NCBI RefSeq assembly: GCF_011065895.1
Contig: NZ_JAALCR010000006.1
Span: forward strand, 278,087-342,086
Length of the DNA stretch: 64,000 bases
Reading direction: 5' to 3'
Origin: Paludisphaera rhizosphaerae
GTDB lineage: Bacteria > Planctomycetota > Planctomycetia > Isosphaerales > Isosphaeraceae
Position 1 is the first letter of the stretch. Each line of letters begins with the position of its first letter. Made by a program: the position numbers and the translations under genes. Shown here one piece after another: positions 18,918 through 27,729 of this stretch. Below the pieces are notes generated by a model, which searched no databases, was not told the DNA's origin, and was given only the letters and a program-made list of their open reading frames with translations.

Positions 18918-19829
18918 CTACCGTCGTCGAAAGATCATGGAGGTCTTCCCCAGCTCGATCCGGTCGCCGTCGCCGAGCTTGCGTTCGCTGGGGCAAGGCG
19001 AGCCGTTGACGCGGGTCGCGCCGGAGCGGGAGAGGTTGCGCAGGACGTAGCCGTCTCCGGAGCGGACGATCTCCGCGTGAGAACGCTCCACGGCCGAATC
19101 GCCGAAGACGCCCACGTCGGCCTGTTCGTCCAGTCCCAGCCGATTCACCGACCGCGCCAGCAAATAAATCCGTCCTTCCTGGCGACCGCTGGCGATCTGG
19201 ATCCAGGCCCGTCGCAGGGCTTGCTCCACCAGGGCCAGAAACAGTCCCAGGCCCGCGCCCAGGATCACGATCCCGAGCGACTGGCTGACGCTGTATCGAT
19301 TCCCGAGCGCGATCCGCAGCGCCTCGAAGCAGAGCCCGCCGATGAACCCACCGATCCCGCCGCCGATGAGGCCGAAGACGAGTCGTTGGAACGACCGATC
19401 GGCGATCCCCTGCCCCAGCCCGATGCCCAGCCCGAGCACCGCCCATGAGAGGGCCCGGCCCATCAGACCGCCCTGGAAGACGCCGATGACGACCTCGCCC
19501 AGCAACAGCCCGATCGCGCCGCCGATCGCGGAGGCCGGCGTGGCTCTCGCCACGGCGCGGGCCGTCTTCCGCCAGGAGCCGTCGCGCAGCGGTCCCCAGG
19601 CGTTGAGGAAGAAGCCGATCGCCCCGCCGATGATCGCCCCGGCCCAGGCGTCGCGGACGTAGACGGATTTGGCGTCGACCGTCTCGACATAGAGGTAGAG
19701 GCCGAACAGAGCCCCCAGCGCGCCGGCCAGCGCCAGGTCATAAGCCTGACGGACGCTCGGCCAGAAGCGGCCGGGCTGGAGGGCCTGGGCCATGATGTAG
19801 GGATTCGGGTTGGCTGCTGCTGTGGTCAT
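18918..19829 (-). CDS. Membrane protein with C-terminal FHA domain
   Basis: The 303-residue protein has glycine-rich hydrophobic helices over about residues 25-205. A C-terminal FHA domain follows (about 215-303) with the phosphopeptide-loop signature VERSHAEI and later SGATRVNGSPC and GDRIELGKTSMIF. The Arg-Ser-His arrangement looks intact, unlike the neighbouring FHA gene, so this is the better candidate for phosphothreonine binding. Its ATG overlaps the stop of the Hsp70-vWA gene (ATGA), indicating translational coupling. The pair of FHA membrane proteins could recruit the chaperone to phosphorylated proteins at the membrane, which is inference. Confidence 0.8.
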   Translation of the reverse strand: MTTAAANPNPYIMAQALQPGRFWPSVRQAYDLALAGALGALFGLYLYVETVDAKSVYVRDAWAGAIIGGAIGFFLNAWGPLRDGSWRKTARAVARATPASAIGGAIGLLLGEVVIGVFQGGLMGRALSWAVLGLGIGLGQGIADRSFQRLVFGLIGGGIGGFIGGLCFEALRIALGNRYSVSQSLGIVILGAGLGLFLALVEQALRRAWIQIASGRQEGRIYLLARSVNRLGLDEQADVGVFGDSAVERSHAEIVRSGDGYVLRNLSRSGATRVNGSPCPSERKLGDGDRIELGKTSMIFRRR

Positions 19830-21916
19830 CGGCTCATGATCCGCAACGAGCGGCCCCCTTCGGCGATTACGCGGGCGATGTGGCCGAACGTCCGGACCAG
19901 TTCGCCGCCGCCCTGGACGAAGATCGATGCGGCCTCGCTGGAGGCCAGGCTGTCGAGATAGTCGCGATCCGCGTCGCCCATGCCAATGGCGACGATCTCG
20001 ATCCCCTGTCCCTTGGCCGCCTCGGCCTGCTCCAGGGCGCTCTTGGCGGCGTCTGGGTAGCCGTCGGTCAGGACGACGATGTAACGGCGGGCGTCGTCGG
20101 CGACCATCTCGCCTCGGGCCAACTCCAGGGCGTCGGAGAGATTTGTCGACCCTTCGGCGTCGAGCCGGTGGATCGCCGCGTGCAGCCGGCGGACGTTGTT
20201 GGTGGCCGGGGCCATCAGCGCGACGTTCGTGGCGAACGAGATCAGGCCGACCTCCATCGACGTGAAATCGCAGCGCTCCAGAAACTCGCGGGCGGCCTGC
20301 TGGGCTTCGGCCAGCGGTTCGCCCATCATGCTCGAGGACCCGTCGATCAGGAGCATGACGCGGACCTTCTCGCCCGTCGATCCCTCGGCGGCCGTCCGAG
20401 GCGGCCCGGCGAGCCAGGAGAGGTCGTCGGGGACGGGCTCAACGCTCATTTCCAGCCGGTGTCCGGTGTCGCGCTGGGAGGCGTGGACCTGCACCACACC
20501 GTCGGCGTCGTACGAGAGCCCCACGTCGACGGCGACCTCGGCGTCGGTCGCGGCGATGCCGTGGAAGGCGTACTTGCCCAGGATCGTGCAATCGAGCGGC
20601 GCGGCGCTCTCGCCCTGGGTCAGATAGACCTCCAGCTTCGTGTTCATGCCGCCGTGGGTCTCGTGCATGTAAGTGCGGACGGCCTCGGCGGGGATGGGGA
20701 CGTTGCGGCGGACGACCACGTCATTGACGTACTCCGAACCATCAGCCGAGACGGCGACGACCCCCAGGCTGTGCGACATCACGTCGATGACCTTCCGGGC
20801 CGGCGGCGGGGCGGCCGTCATGCCCAGAGTGAATTTCGGCAGCGCGTCGCCGATGGTCTCGCCGGCCTCGGTCGCCGCCTGCACGGCCGCGCCGAGGGCG
20901 ACGACCTCGTCGACGTTCACGCCGGTCCGGGGCGGCTTGCCGGCCATGTGGGCGACGTAGGAGCGGACCATCGGCATGCGGGTCGAGCCGCCGACGAGCA
21001 GGACGCCGTCAAGCCGGAGCCAGTCGAGCCCGGCCTCGCCGAGGGCTTCTTCAGTGAGCCTTCGGGTGCGGTCCATCAGTGGGGCGGTCATGCCCTCGAA
21101 CTCGTCGCGGGTGATCTCGAAAGTCCGGCGCTCGGAGCCGAGTTGCAGGGTGACGCGGGCGGTGGTGCGTTCGGAGAGGGTCCACTTGGCCTGCTCGCTG
21201 CGGACGAGGACTTCATTCAGGGCGACGGGGTCGTCGAGCGGGTCGAAGCCGGTCTCCTCGGCGAACTTCTCGGCGAAGTAGGTGGCGATCCGATCGTCCC
21301 AGTTCTTGCCGCCGAGGTCGTGGTCGCCGGCCGTCGCCAGCACGGCGACGTCCTCCGGCGTGATCCGAGCCACGGTGACGTCGAACGTGCCGCCGCCGAG
21401 GTCGTAGATGAGCACGGTCTCGTCGACGTCGGCCGAGCGGTTCAGGCCGTAGGCGAGGCTGGCGGCGGTGGGCTCGTTGATGATCCGCATGACGCGGAGC
21501 CCGGCGGCCTCGCCGGCGGCGATCGTCGCCTTGCGCTGGGCGTCGCCGAAGTACGCCGGGACGGTGATGACGGCGCGGTCGACCTCCTCCCCCATCGCGG
21601 CCTCGGCGTCCTCCTTGAGCCGCCTGAGGACGATGGCGGAGAGGTCGGCGGCCGAGTACGACTGCCCCTTGAACTCCAACTGATAGAGCGGGCTCCCCAT
21701 GTGGGGCTTGAAGAAGCTGGCGATCTCCGAGTCGCCCAGCCGCGCCCACTCCTTCGCCTCCTGTCCGACCGCCGGCGGGTCGACGCCGAAGTAGATCACC
21801 GACGGCGTGATGTTCGCCCCCTCGCGATTCGCGATCACCTCCGGCCGCCCGTACGCGTTCCGCCGCGCCACCACGGAATTCGTCGTCCCCAGGTCGATCC
21901 CCACGAACGCGGCCAT
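19826..21916 (-). CDS. Hsp70-family ATPase fused to a vWA domain
   Basis: The start at 21916 places the Hsp70 signature GIDLGTTNS right at the N-terminus, with AAGGAGGG just upstream inside the Uma2 gene's end. The 696-residue protein has a full Hsp70 ATPase domain (about 1-370; IYDLGGGTFDVT and LLVGGSTRMPMV are intact) and a beta-type substrate-binding domain (about 385-510). The helical lid is missing, and a vWA domain (about 520-680) takes its place, with MIDAS DGSSSM and a VVLTDGYPD strand. Hsp70 binds and releases peptides through ATP cycling, and vWA domains bind partners through a metal ion. The fusion suggests a targeted chaperone. It sits mid-operon. Confidence 0.88.
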   Translation of the reverse strand: MAAFVGIDLGTTNSVVARRNAYGRPEVIANREGANITPSVIYFGVDPPAVGQEAKEWARLGDSEIASFFKPHMGSPLYQLEFKGQSYSAADLSAIVLRRLKEDAEAAMGEEVDRAVITVPAYFGDAQRKATIAAGEAAGLRVMRIINEPTAASLAYGLNRSADVDETVLIYDLGGGTFDVTVARITPEDVAVLATAGDHDLGGKNWDDRIATYFAEKFAEETGFDPLDDPVALNEVLVRSEQAKWTLSERTTARVTLQLGSERRTFEITRDEFEGMTAPLMDRTRRLTEEALGEAGLDWLRLDGVLLVGGSTRMPMVRSYVAHMAGKPPRTGVNVDEVVALGAAVQAATEAGETIGDALPKFTLGMTAAPPPARKVIDVMSHSLGVVAVSADGSEYVNDVVVRRNVPIPAEAVRTYMHETHGGMNTKLEVYLTQGESAAPLDCTILGKYAFHGIAATDAEVAVDVGLSYDADGVVQVHASQRDTGHRLEMSVEPVPDDLSWLAGPPRTAAEGSTGEKVRVMLLIDGSSSMMGEPLAEAQQAAREFLERCDFTSMEVGLISFATNVALMAPATNNVRRLHAAIHRLDAEGSTNLSDALELARGEMVADDARRYIVVLTDGYPDAAKSALEQAEAAKGQGIEIVAIGMGDADRDYLDSLASSEAASIFVQGGGELVRTFGHIARVIAEGGRSLRIMSR

Positions 21917-21920
21917 CGGT

Positions 21921-22571
21921 TCAGCCCTCCTTGCCCGGTGCGACGATTTCGCGGACCCAGCGGCGAAACTCCTTGATCCACGCTCGGTCGGTTCCTGAGC
22001 GGTAATCGCGAACGAATGCCGCGAGTTGCTCTGTCGGGACGATCGGGAAGCTAGGACTCTGCTTTGACGTCGAGTAAAGCTCATCCCGCAGGATGTAGAC
22101 GACGATCGACGATCCGTCGAACCGCCATACCTCTGGGACCTTCAGCGCGGCGTATATTCCGAGGCGTTTTCGGGAATCACTCGTCACGTCGATCTCGACG
22201 GCCAGATCCGGCGGCGGGTCGGTCGCTGGATCGTACTCGCGCCAATCATCGACACGGGAGGCGCTGGCGATCAAAAAGCAAGCGTCGGGTTCTAACCCTT
22301 GTTCGAGGGCCTGACTGGCGAACGTCGTGGATCCGAGCGCGAAATAGTCGACCTCCAACTCGTCGGCAATGGTCTCGATCATGCGAGTGAACAGCGACTT
22401 GTATCTCTCGTGGATCGGGAGCGGCGTCATGAGTTCGAGCATCCCTCGATCATAAGTCAGGCGCAGGGAGCGATCCTTGAACAGGTCAAGAAGGGTTTCG
22501 TATTGCGACCACGGGACGCCGTGGAGCACCAATCGGCGGCCCTCGGTATCGGTATGCTCGGCGATGGACAT
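21921..22571 (-). CDS. Uma2-family PD-(D/E)XK nuclease-fold protein
   Basis: The 216-residue protein matches Uma2 (DUF820). LTYDRGMLELMTP and HERYKSLFTRMIE lie near the N-terminus, GLEPDACFLI at about 115, and the catalytic-type PPPDLAVEIDVTSDSR at about 140-155 (Asp, then Glu-x-Asp). LGIYAALKVPEVWRFDG is the next family-typical segment. An AGGAG site precedes the ATG. Uma2 genes occur in many copies in planctomycetes and cyanobacteria with unknown roles. Its stop is 4 bp before the Hsp70-vWA ATG and its end supplies that gene's ribosome-binding site, so it is embedded in the operon, perhaps after a late insertion. Confidence 0.82.
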   Translation of the reverse strand: MSIAEHTDTEGRRLVLHGVPWSQYETLLDLFKDRSLRLTYDRGMLELMTPLPIHERYKSLFTRMIETIADELEVDYFALGSTTFASQALEQGLEPDACFLIASASRVDDWREYDPATDPPPDLAVEIDVTSDSRKRLGIYAALKVPEVWRFDGSSIVVYILRDELYSTSKQSPSFPIVPTEQLAAFVRDYRSGTDRAWIKEFRRWVREIVAPGKEG

Positions 22572-22590
22572 AGCGGCTCCTGACGCGGCT

Positions 22591-23190
22591 TTACCGATCC
22601 GGCTTCGATTCGACAGTGGCCGGAGCTTGCAGCGTCTCGAAATACTTCCACATCATATCGAGGACGGCTGGAAACTCGCCGTAGCAGGAATAATAGATCT
22701 TGATCCAACGGTCATCGTGACGGGCGGCCAGCGTCGATCTGAGATAGCCATGGCGACTGATCGCGTTGGTTTGACGGCGATCACTTCCTATGTAGAACGA
22801 GGAATCAGGGGCTTGATACTTAGTCGTGAGTCAAGCGGATCGACCCAAGAAAGAGATCTCGTGGCCGACGGCCTCTCTCTCCGGCTCCTTCAAGGACCAC
22901 TCTCCGGACAGAAAAGGGCTGTTCCTCGTCTGAATCCAGAAGGTGAAGTCGCCGTGAGAGACGTCAGGATTCTCTGACAGCTTCACCTCCCATCCAGAGG
23001 GCCGGACCATTAACCACGCGCTTGGAAGGTAGACACGGTACGACTCGTCGGGTGGGGATGTCGGGACGACCGGCGTCGAATACGGGAGCTGAAGAATGGG
23101 AGGAATGAGAAAGCAGATTAGTAGCCCGAGCACTGAGGCGACCACTAGCATTTCGCCCAGGCGGGATCTCAATCGGCGTTCCTCGGCCAT
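22591..23190 (-). pseudogene. Small membrane-anchored protein gene split by an in-frame TGA
   Basis: From the ATG at 23190 the frame encodes 119 residues: a short charged N-terminus, one membrane helix (MLVVASVLGLLICFLIPPI), then a soluble domain ending EISFLGRSA. It stops at a TGA (22831-22833). The same frame then continues without a break for 79 more codons to a TAA at 22591. That stretch is protein-like (KYQAPDSSFYIGSD, RWIKIYYSCYGEFPAVLDMM). The simplest reading is one nonsense substitution in a 199-codon gene, for example CGA or TGG to TGA. Readthrough is possible but unsupported, and I see no selenocysteine element. It lies 18 bp after the dnaK-like gene and 19 bp before Uma2, so it was part of the operon. 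The family is not recognised. Confidence 0.6.
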
Positions 23191-23208
23191 GCCATTCTCT
23201 CCGGGACC

Positions 23209-24894
23209 TCACGACACCGTCAGCAGCCGGAGCGCCGTGGAGCGTTCCTCGACGGCCTCGGAGTCGCTGACGGCCTCGGTCTGGAAGTCGACCTCGATGG
23301 CGCCGCCGGCGGTCAGGTCCAGGGCGGTGACGTTGAGGCGGCCGTCTCTCGTGATGGCGAACTTGACGCGGATCGGGCTGTGGGCGGGGAGGCGTTCGGG
23401 GAGGTTCAGCGTCGCCACGCCGACTTCCTGGCAGTCGGTCGGCTCGGGGCTGTCGCGCTCGCCCGACATAACCTTGATGTCCACGGCCATCTGATTGTCG
23501 GCGTCGGTGCCGAAGTCGGTCGAGCGTTCGAAGGGGACCTCGGTGTTCCTCGGCAGGAGATAGACGACGACCTCTTGCCGTTTGTCGTTCAGGGCCACCA
23601 CGCCCAGGCTCTTGGACAGGACGTTGACGATCTTCGTTCCGACCAACTCGCGGACCGGGCCCGTCAGTGTGAAGCCGAGCTGCTTCTCCAGGCGGTCGAG
23701 GGCCTCGGCCACCTCTTCCTCGGGGACGTCGCTCAGCTCGATGGGAGCCCGGTCGGCGTCGGCCGACGCCTCACCCGCTTCGGCGGCCTCGGCGGCGAGG
23801 ATCTCCTGCACGCCCTGCTGGAGCGACTCCTTCAGGCCGTAGAGCGCCGCGCCCTTGGCGACGGCCTCGTCCGGGTCGTAGCTCTCGGGCTCGACGTTGA
23901 ACTCGGCGATGATCCGGTCGCGGACCTGGGGCATTCGCGTGGCGCCGCCGACGAGGATGATCTTGTCGAAGGTCTGGCAGCCCTTGGCGCGGGCGTCGTC
24001 GAGCATCTCGCGGGTCAGCTCGATCGTGCGGTCGAGGAGGTGCTTCGTGACCTCCTCGAACTTCGCCCGGTCCAGTTCGACGCGGGCCTGCTTGCCGGCG
24101 TGGGTCACGCGGAACGGGGCCTTGTCGCGCTGGGAGAGCGTCTTCTTGCCGCGCTCGGCCTGGAGCGTCAGATCGTTGAGGACCTCAGGGTCGTCGAGCG
24201 GGTCGGACTCCTCGCCGGTCTGCTCGCGGAATTGTTCGGCGAGGTACATCACGACGGCCTCGTCCCAGAGCACGCCGCCGAGCCGGTGGTCGCCGCCGGT
24301 GCAGACCACGCGGATGAGCCGGTCCTTGATTTCGATCATCGTGACGTCGAAGGTGCCGCCGCCGAGGTCGTAGACGAGGACCGTCTGGTCGGCCCCCTGC
24401 TCCAGCCCATAAGCGACGGCCGCGGCGGTGGGCTCGTTGAGGATCGCCCGGACGTTCAGCCCGGCGAGCCGGCCGGCGTTCGCGGTGGCCTCGCGCTCGG
24501 GCGTCCCGAAGTAGGCCGGGCAGGTGATGACGACGTCGGTCACCGATTCGCCGAGCGCGACCTCGGCGTCGCCGACGATCTTGCGGAGGATGAACGAGGA
24601 GACGTCCTCTGCGTTGTACGTCTTCCCCTCGTTCTCGAAGACGAAGTTGGGGTCGCCCATGTGCTGCTTGACCCGCGAGACGACCCGGTGCGGCTCCACC
24701 TTGGCCGACTCCTTGGCCGTGTCGCCCACGATCACGGCGTCGCCGTCGAACAGGACGACCGAGGGGGTGATCCGCTCGCTCTCCTGGTTCGGCACCACCA
24801 CCGCCTTGCCGTGCTCGTCGACGTACGAGATCACGGAGTACGTCGTCCCCAGGTCGATCCCGTAGACGCGCTTCAAACCCTCGGGCTGAGACAT
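23209..24894 (-). CDS. DnaK-like Hsp70 chaperone without the C-terminal lid
   Basis: The start at 24894 puts VYGIDLGTTYS at the N-terminus. The 561-residue protein has a complete ATPase domain (VYDLGGGTFDVTMIEI about 190-205; ILVGGATRMPQVRD about 325) and a recognisable beta substrate-binding domain (KSLGVVALNDKRQEV region to ITRDGRLNVTALDLTAGG). It ends where the helical lid of DnaK would begin, and no DnaJ or GrpE gene is nearby. It is the first gene of the minus-strand operon that also holds a second, vWA-fused Hsp70. It is probably a specialised chaperone rather than the housekeeping DnaK. Confidence 0.88.
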   Translation of the reverse strand: MSQPEGLKRVYGIDLGTTYSVISYVDEHGKAVVVPNQESERITPSVVLFDGDAVIVGDTAKESAKVEPHRVVSRVKQHMGDPNFVFENEGKTYNAEDVSSFILRKIVGDAEVALGESVTDVVITCPAYFGTPEREATANAGRLAGLNVRAILNEPTAAAVAYGLEQGADQTVLVYDLGGGTFDVTMIEIKDRLIRVVCTGGDHRLGGVLWDEAVVMYLAEQFREQTGEESDPLDDPEVLNDLTLQAERGKKTLSQRDKAPFRVTHAGKQARVELDRAKFEEVTKHLLDRTIELTREMLDDARAKGCQTFDKIILVGGATRMPQVRDRIIAEFNVEPESYDPDEAVAKGAALYGLKESLQQGVQEILAAEAAEAGEASADADRAPIELSDVPEEEVAEALDRLEKQLGFTLTGPVRELVGTKIVNVLSKSLGVVALNDKRQEVVVYLLPRNTEVPFERSTDFGTDADNQMAVDIKVMSGERDSPEPTDCQEVGVATLNLPERLPAHSPIRVKFAITRDGRLNVTALDLTAGGAIEVDFQTEAVSDSEAVEERSTALRLLTVS

Positions 24895-25374
24895 GTGGGG
24901 CGCTCCCGCTGGGTGCTGGATCAGGGCCGGCGATCGAGAAGGTGCGACGGCCTTCGTCGTGAACTGGACATGGACGCCTGGGTCGAGGGGCTCGATCGGT
25001 CGTGGCTGCGGCGACGGCCCTTCGGAGTGTTCGCCGTCCGCCTCCGTTTCTTCAACCGACTTCCCTATATTATTCGGATCGCCGGCGACTGATGGAAGCG
25101 CGCAGGCTCTTTGGAATCTCGGATCGGCGGTCGCCACGAGCGCCGGCCTCTCCCGTCGCGTCGGTCGACCGCCGATCGGCTCTGGACGGAGGAGCCTGGA
25201 ATCCCTACGCTATAGATTGACCGGGAGCCGTGGGCGGCTCAGGCGTCCTCTCTCCTTCCCAACTGGTTTCCCGAGGCGGCGAACGGAATGCGCTAAATCA
25301 AGCGTGATTTCGGCGCGGCGATCGGTCGGGGCGGGCCACGGAACAGTCATCGGGACGACTCGGCGGTTCGTCTT
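24895..25374. other. 480-bp divergent intergenic region between the Hsp70 operon and ptsI-like gene
   Basis: The region should contain promoters for both directions. No CIRCE element (TTAGCACTC inverted repeat) and no clear sigma-32-type box was seen, so heat-shock control of the Hsp70 operon is not supported by sequence. An AT-rich patch at about 25067-25076 (TATATTATTC) might be part of a promoter. Confidence 0.45.
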
Positions 25375-27150
25375 ATGCTCAAAGGCATCGGTGTCAGTCC
25401 TGGCGTGGTGGTGGGCGTCGCCTACCGGGTGGAGTCGGTGCTCGGCGCTGGGGAGCCTCAGTCGCTCGAGAGCGCGGCCATGGTCCCCGGCGAGATCGCC
25501 CGGTTCGACCGCGCGGTCGAGGAGACCACGGTCGAGCTGGAGACGTTCGTCCAGCGGATCGCCCTGGAACTGGGGACGCCCGCGGCCGACATCTTCAAGA
25601 CCCACCTCCAGATGGTCAACGACCCGGAGATGACCGCGCGGGTCCATGCGGCGATTGAGAAGAAGCGGCTGACGGCGCTCTCGGCCTTGCAGTCGGTGAT
25701 GAACGCCTACGCGGCGCAGTTCGCCCGGATCGATCAGGACTACTTCCGCGAGCGCGTCACCGACGTTCGCGACGTGATGACCCGGATCGGCTCACACCTG
25801 ACGCGCAAGCCCGGCCCGGCCGAAAACGGCAACGGCGCAACCGAGTCGCATGCCGGCGAGGAGCCGGTGATCCTGGTGGCTCATGAGATCCTCCCCAGCC
25901 AGGCGATGAGCCTGGGGAACCTGGCGATCGCCGGGATCGTCACCGAGACCGGCGGCTCGACGAGCCACGCCGCGATCCTCGCCCGCAGCCGAGGCATCCC
26001 CGCCGTCTCAGGCGTCGACGGGATCATGAACGACGTCGTCGCCGGTGACCTCATGGTCGTCGACGGTCGCGAGGGCCACGTGATCGTTCGCCCCGACCGC
26101 GAGGCCACTTCCGCCTACCGCAAGGTCCAGCGCGAGTTCTTCCTGCTGAAGGATCGGCTGGTCGCCAATCGCGATCAGCCCGCCGTGAGTTGCGACGGCA
26201 CCCACGTCGAAGTCCTGGCCAACATCAACAACCTCGCCGACGCGCAGGCCGCCGATTCCGTCGGCGCCGCCGGCGTGGGCCTCTTTCGGACCGAGTATCT
26301 CTTCCTCACTCACCACGACGTTCCCGGTGAGGAAGAACAGTACGAGTACTACCGTCAGATCGTCCTCAGCTCCCCCAACAAGACGACCACGATCCGCACC
26401 CTCGACCTCGGCGGCGACAAGACGGTCCCCTACCTGGGACGCCGCAACGAGCCGAACCCGTTCATGGGCTGGCGCTCGGTCCGGATCTTCTTCGAGAACC
26501 CCAAGCTCCTGGTGACCCAGATCCGCGCCATCCTCCGCGCAGGAAGGCACGGCAAGGTCTCCATGCTCTTTCCGATGATCACGACCGTGGAGGAGCTGCG
26601 TCGGCTCAACACGATGGTCAAGGAGGCCAAGAGCAACCTCAGGCGCGAGGGGGTCCCGTTCGCCGACGACGTCAAGACGGGCGTCATGGTCGAGGTCCCC
26701 GCAGCCGCCGTCTGCATCGACGCGCTCCTGCGCGAGACCGACTTCATCTCGATCGGCTCCAACGACCTCATCCAGTACCTGGTCGCCGCCGATCGCGACA
26801 ATCCCAAGGTCGCCCACCTCTGCGAGCCCCTCAGCCCGTCGATCTTCCGGATTATCAACATGGTCCTGGAGGCCTGCCAGCGCACGGGGACGCCGGTCAC
26901 GGTCTGCGGCGAGATGGCCGGCCAGCCCAGGGCGGCGCTGGTCCTCTTCGGCATGGGCCTGCGGCGGTTCAGCATGAGCCCCGCCTTCGTCCCCCAGATC
27001 AAGGCGCTGATCGCCTCCGTGACGACCGCTCAGGCCGAACGGTTCGCCCACCACGTCCTTCAGCTCTCCACGAGCGACGAGATCCGGGCCTACCTCTCCG
27101 AGCGGCTGCACGAGGTTTCCGCCGAGCTGGAAGCCATCGACTTCGCCTGA
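25375..27150 (+). CDS. ptsP: Phosphoenolpyruvate-protein phosphotransferase (PTS enzyme I)
   Basis: The 591-residue protein is of full length. It has the N-terminal HPr-binding region, the phosphohistidine loop GGSTSHAAILARSRG with H198, the PEP-binding barrel with GVGLFRTEYLFL (about 300) and RTLDLGGDKTVPYL, and the catalytic-cysteine motif VCGEMAG (about 505). Enzyme I moves phosphate from PEP to HPr. No HPr, EIIA or sugar permease lies in the window. Planctomycetes commonly keep an incomplete PTS that is thought to serve regulation rather than sugar import. The symbol ptsP versus ptsI is uncertain. Confidence 0.9.
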   Translation: MLKGIGVSPGVVVGVAYRVESVLGAGEPQSLESAAMVPGEIARFDRAVEETTVELETFVQRIALELGTPAADIFKTHLQMVNDPEMTARVHAAIEKKRLTALSALQSVMNAYAAQFARIDQDYFRERVTDVRDVMTRIGSHLTRKPGPAENGNGATESHAGEEPVILVAHEILPSQAMSLGNLAIAGIVTETGGSTSHAAILARSRGIPAVSGVDGIMNDVVAGDLMVVDGREGHVIVRPDREATSAYRKVQREFFLLKDRLVANRDQPAVSCDGTHVEVLANINNLADAQAADSVGAAGVGLFRTEYLFLTHHDVPGEEEQYEYYRQIVLSSPNKTTTIRTLDLGGDKTVPYLGRRNEPNPFMGWRSVRIFFENPKLLVTQIRAILRAGRHGKVSMLFPMITTVEELRRLNTMVKEAKSNLRREGVPFADDVKTGVMVEVPAAAVCIDALLRETDFISIGSNDLIQYLVAADRDNPKVAHLCEPLSPSIFRIINMVLEACQRTGTPVTVCGEMAGQPRAALVLFGMGLRRFSMSPAFVPQIKALIASVTTAQAERFAHHVLQLSTSDEIRAYLSERLHEVSAELEAIDFA

Positions 27151-27153
27151 CCC

Positions 27154-27510
27154 TCACGCCCGCTGGAAGAGCCGGGCGACGGCGAAACAAACCAGCGGCG
27201 CCAGGTTGACCAGGGCGATGAACGGGAACCCGCGATACCCGATCGTCGCGAAAAACACCGCCGTCGCCGCGACGGTCGCGAACGCGCCGGGCCACGCCCA
27301 AACCGTCGTCGCGGCGAGCGCCAGCAGCATTCCGAAGTGGAGCGCCTGCACCCACCAGACCCAGAGCAGCGGCCAGGCCGTGCCGCTGGCGAGGAACCAT
27401 TCTCCCAGGTGCTCGACGAAGAAAGCGCCCCAGAACAGGAAGAGCAGCAAGGCGAATCCACGCCCCGCCCACTCGAATGCATCGGCGAACCAATTTGATG
27501 TCTGTTGCAT
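27154..27510 (-). CDS. Small four-helix membrane protein
   Basis: The ATG at 27510 is preceded by GGGAGATTCACC, a good ribosome-binding site, so it is preferred to the ATG at 27558. The 118-residue product consists almost entirely of four hydrophobic helices rich in Trp and Phe (LLLFLFWGAFFVEHLGEWFL, ALHFGMLLALAATTVWAW and so on). I do not recognise a named function. It lies tail to tail with the enzyme I gene, 3 bp apart. Confidence 0.65.
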   Translation of the reverse strand: MQQTSNWFADAFEWAGRGFALLLFLFWGAFFVEHLGEWFLASGTAWPLLWVWWVQALHFGMLLALAATTVWAWPGAFATVAATAVFFATIGYRGFPFIALVNLAPLVCFAVARLFQRA

Positions 27511-27682
27511 GGTGAATCTCCCGGGGGCGATGATTCTCCCCGAATGATTCATGCTCAAAGGTCGACCGACTGTGCCGTCGGGCGGATGAATCCGCGAGCG
27601 TCGTGGGTCGTCCTCCTTGACCCAGTCTGCCCGTTGTGAAGCGCAGGCGGCAAGAAGACCGCGCCAGCCGTGAAATCCACGG

Positions 27683-27712
27683 TTGTCCGGGCGTTAAGGC
27701 CGATTCTACAAT
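27683..27712 (+). promoter_or_regulatory. Sigma-70-type promoter for the HEAT-repeat gene
   Basis: TTGTCC (27683-27688) and TACAAT (27707-27712) are separated by 18 bp. The start of transcription would fall near 27719, about 10 bases before the ATG at 27730. That very short leader leaves open whether translation starts at 27730 or at the ATG at 27778. Confidence 0.5.
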
Positions 27713-27729
27713 GATCGGTAGCGGCGAGA

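Noticed and set aside
22831..22833. Selenocysteine insertion at the in-frame TGA
   Set aside because: No convincing stem-loop just after the TGA and no selenoprotein-like context were seen; a nonsense mutation is simpler.
19880..25092. Plus-strand open frames of 698 and 570 codons opposite the two Hsp70 genes
   Set aside because: Both are antisense to unmistakable Hsp70 sequences; their compositions (repeated VDG, AVG, RRRG) are typical of reverse-strand frames in high-GC DNA.
24895..25374. CIRCE or sigma-32 heat-shock control of the Hsp70 operon
   Set aside because: No TTAGCACTC inverted repeat and no CTTGAA-type box at the right place was found.
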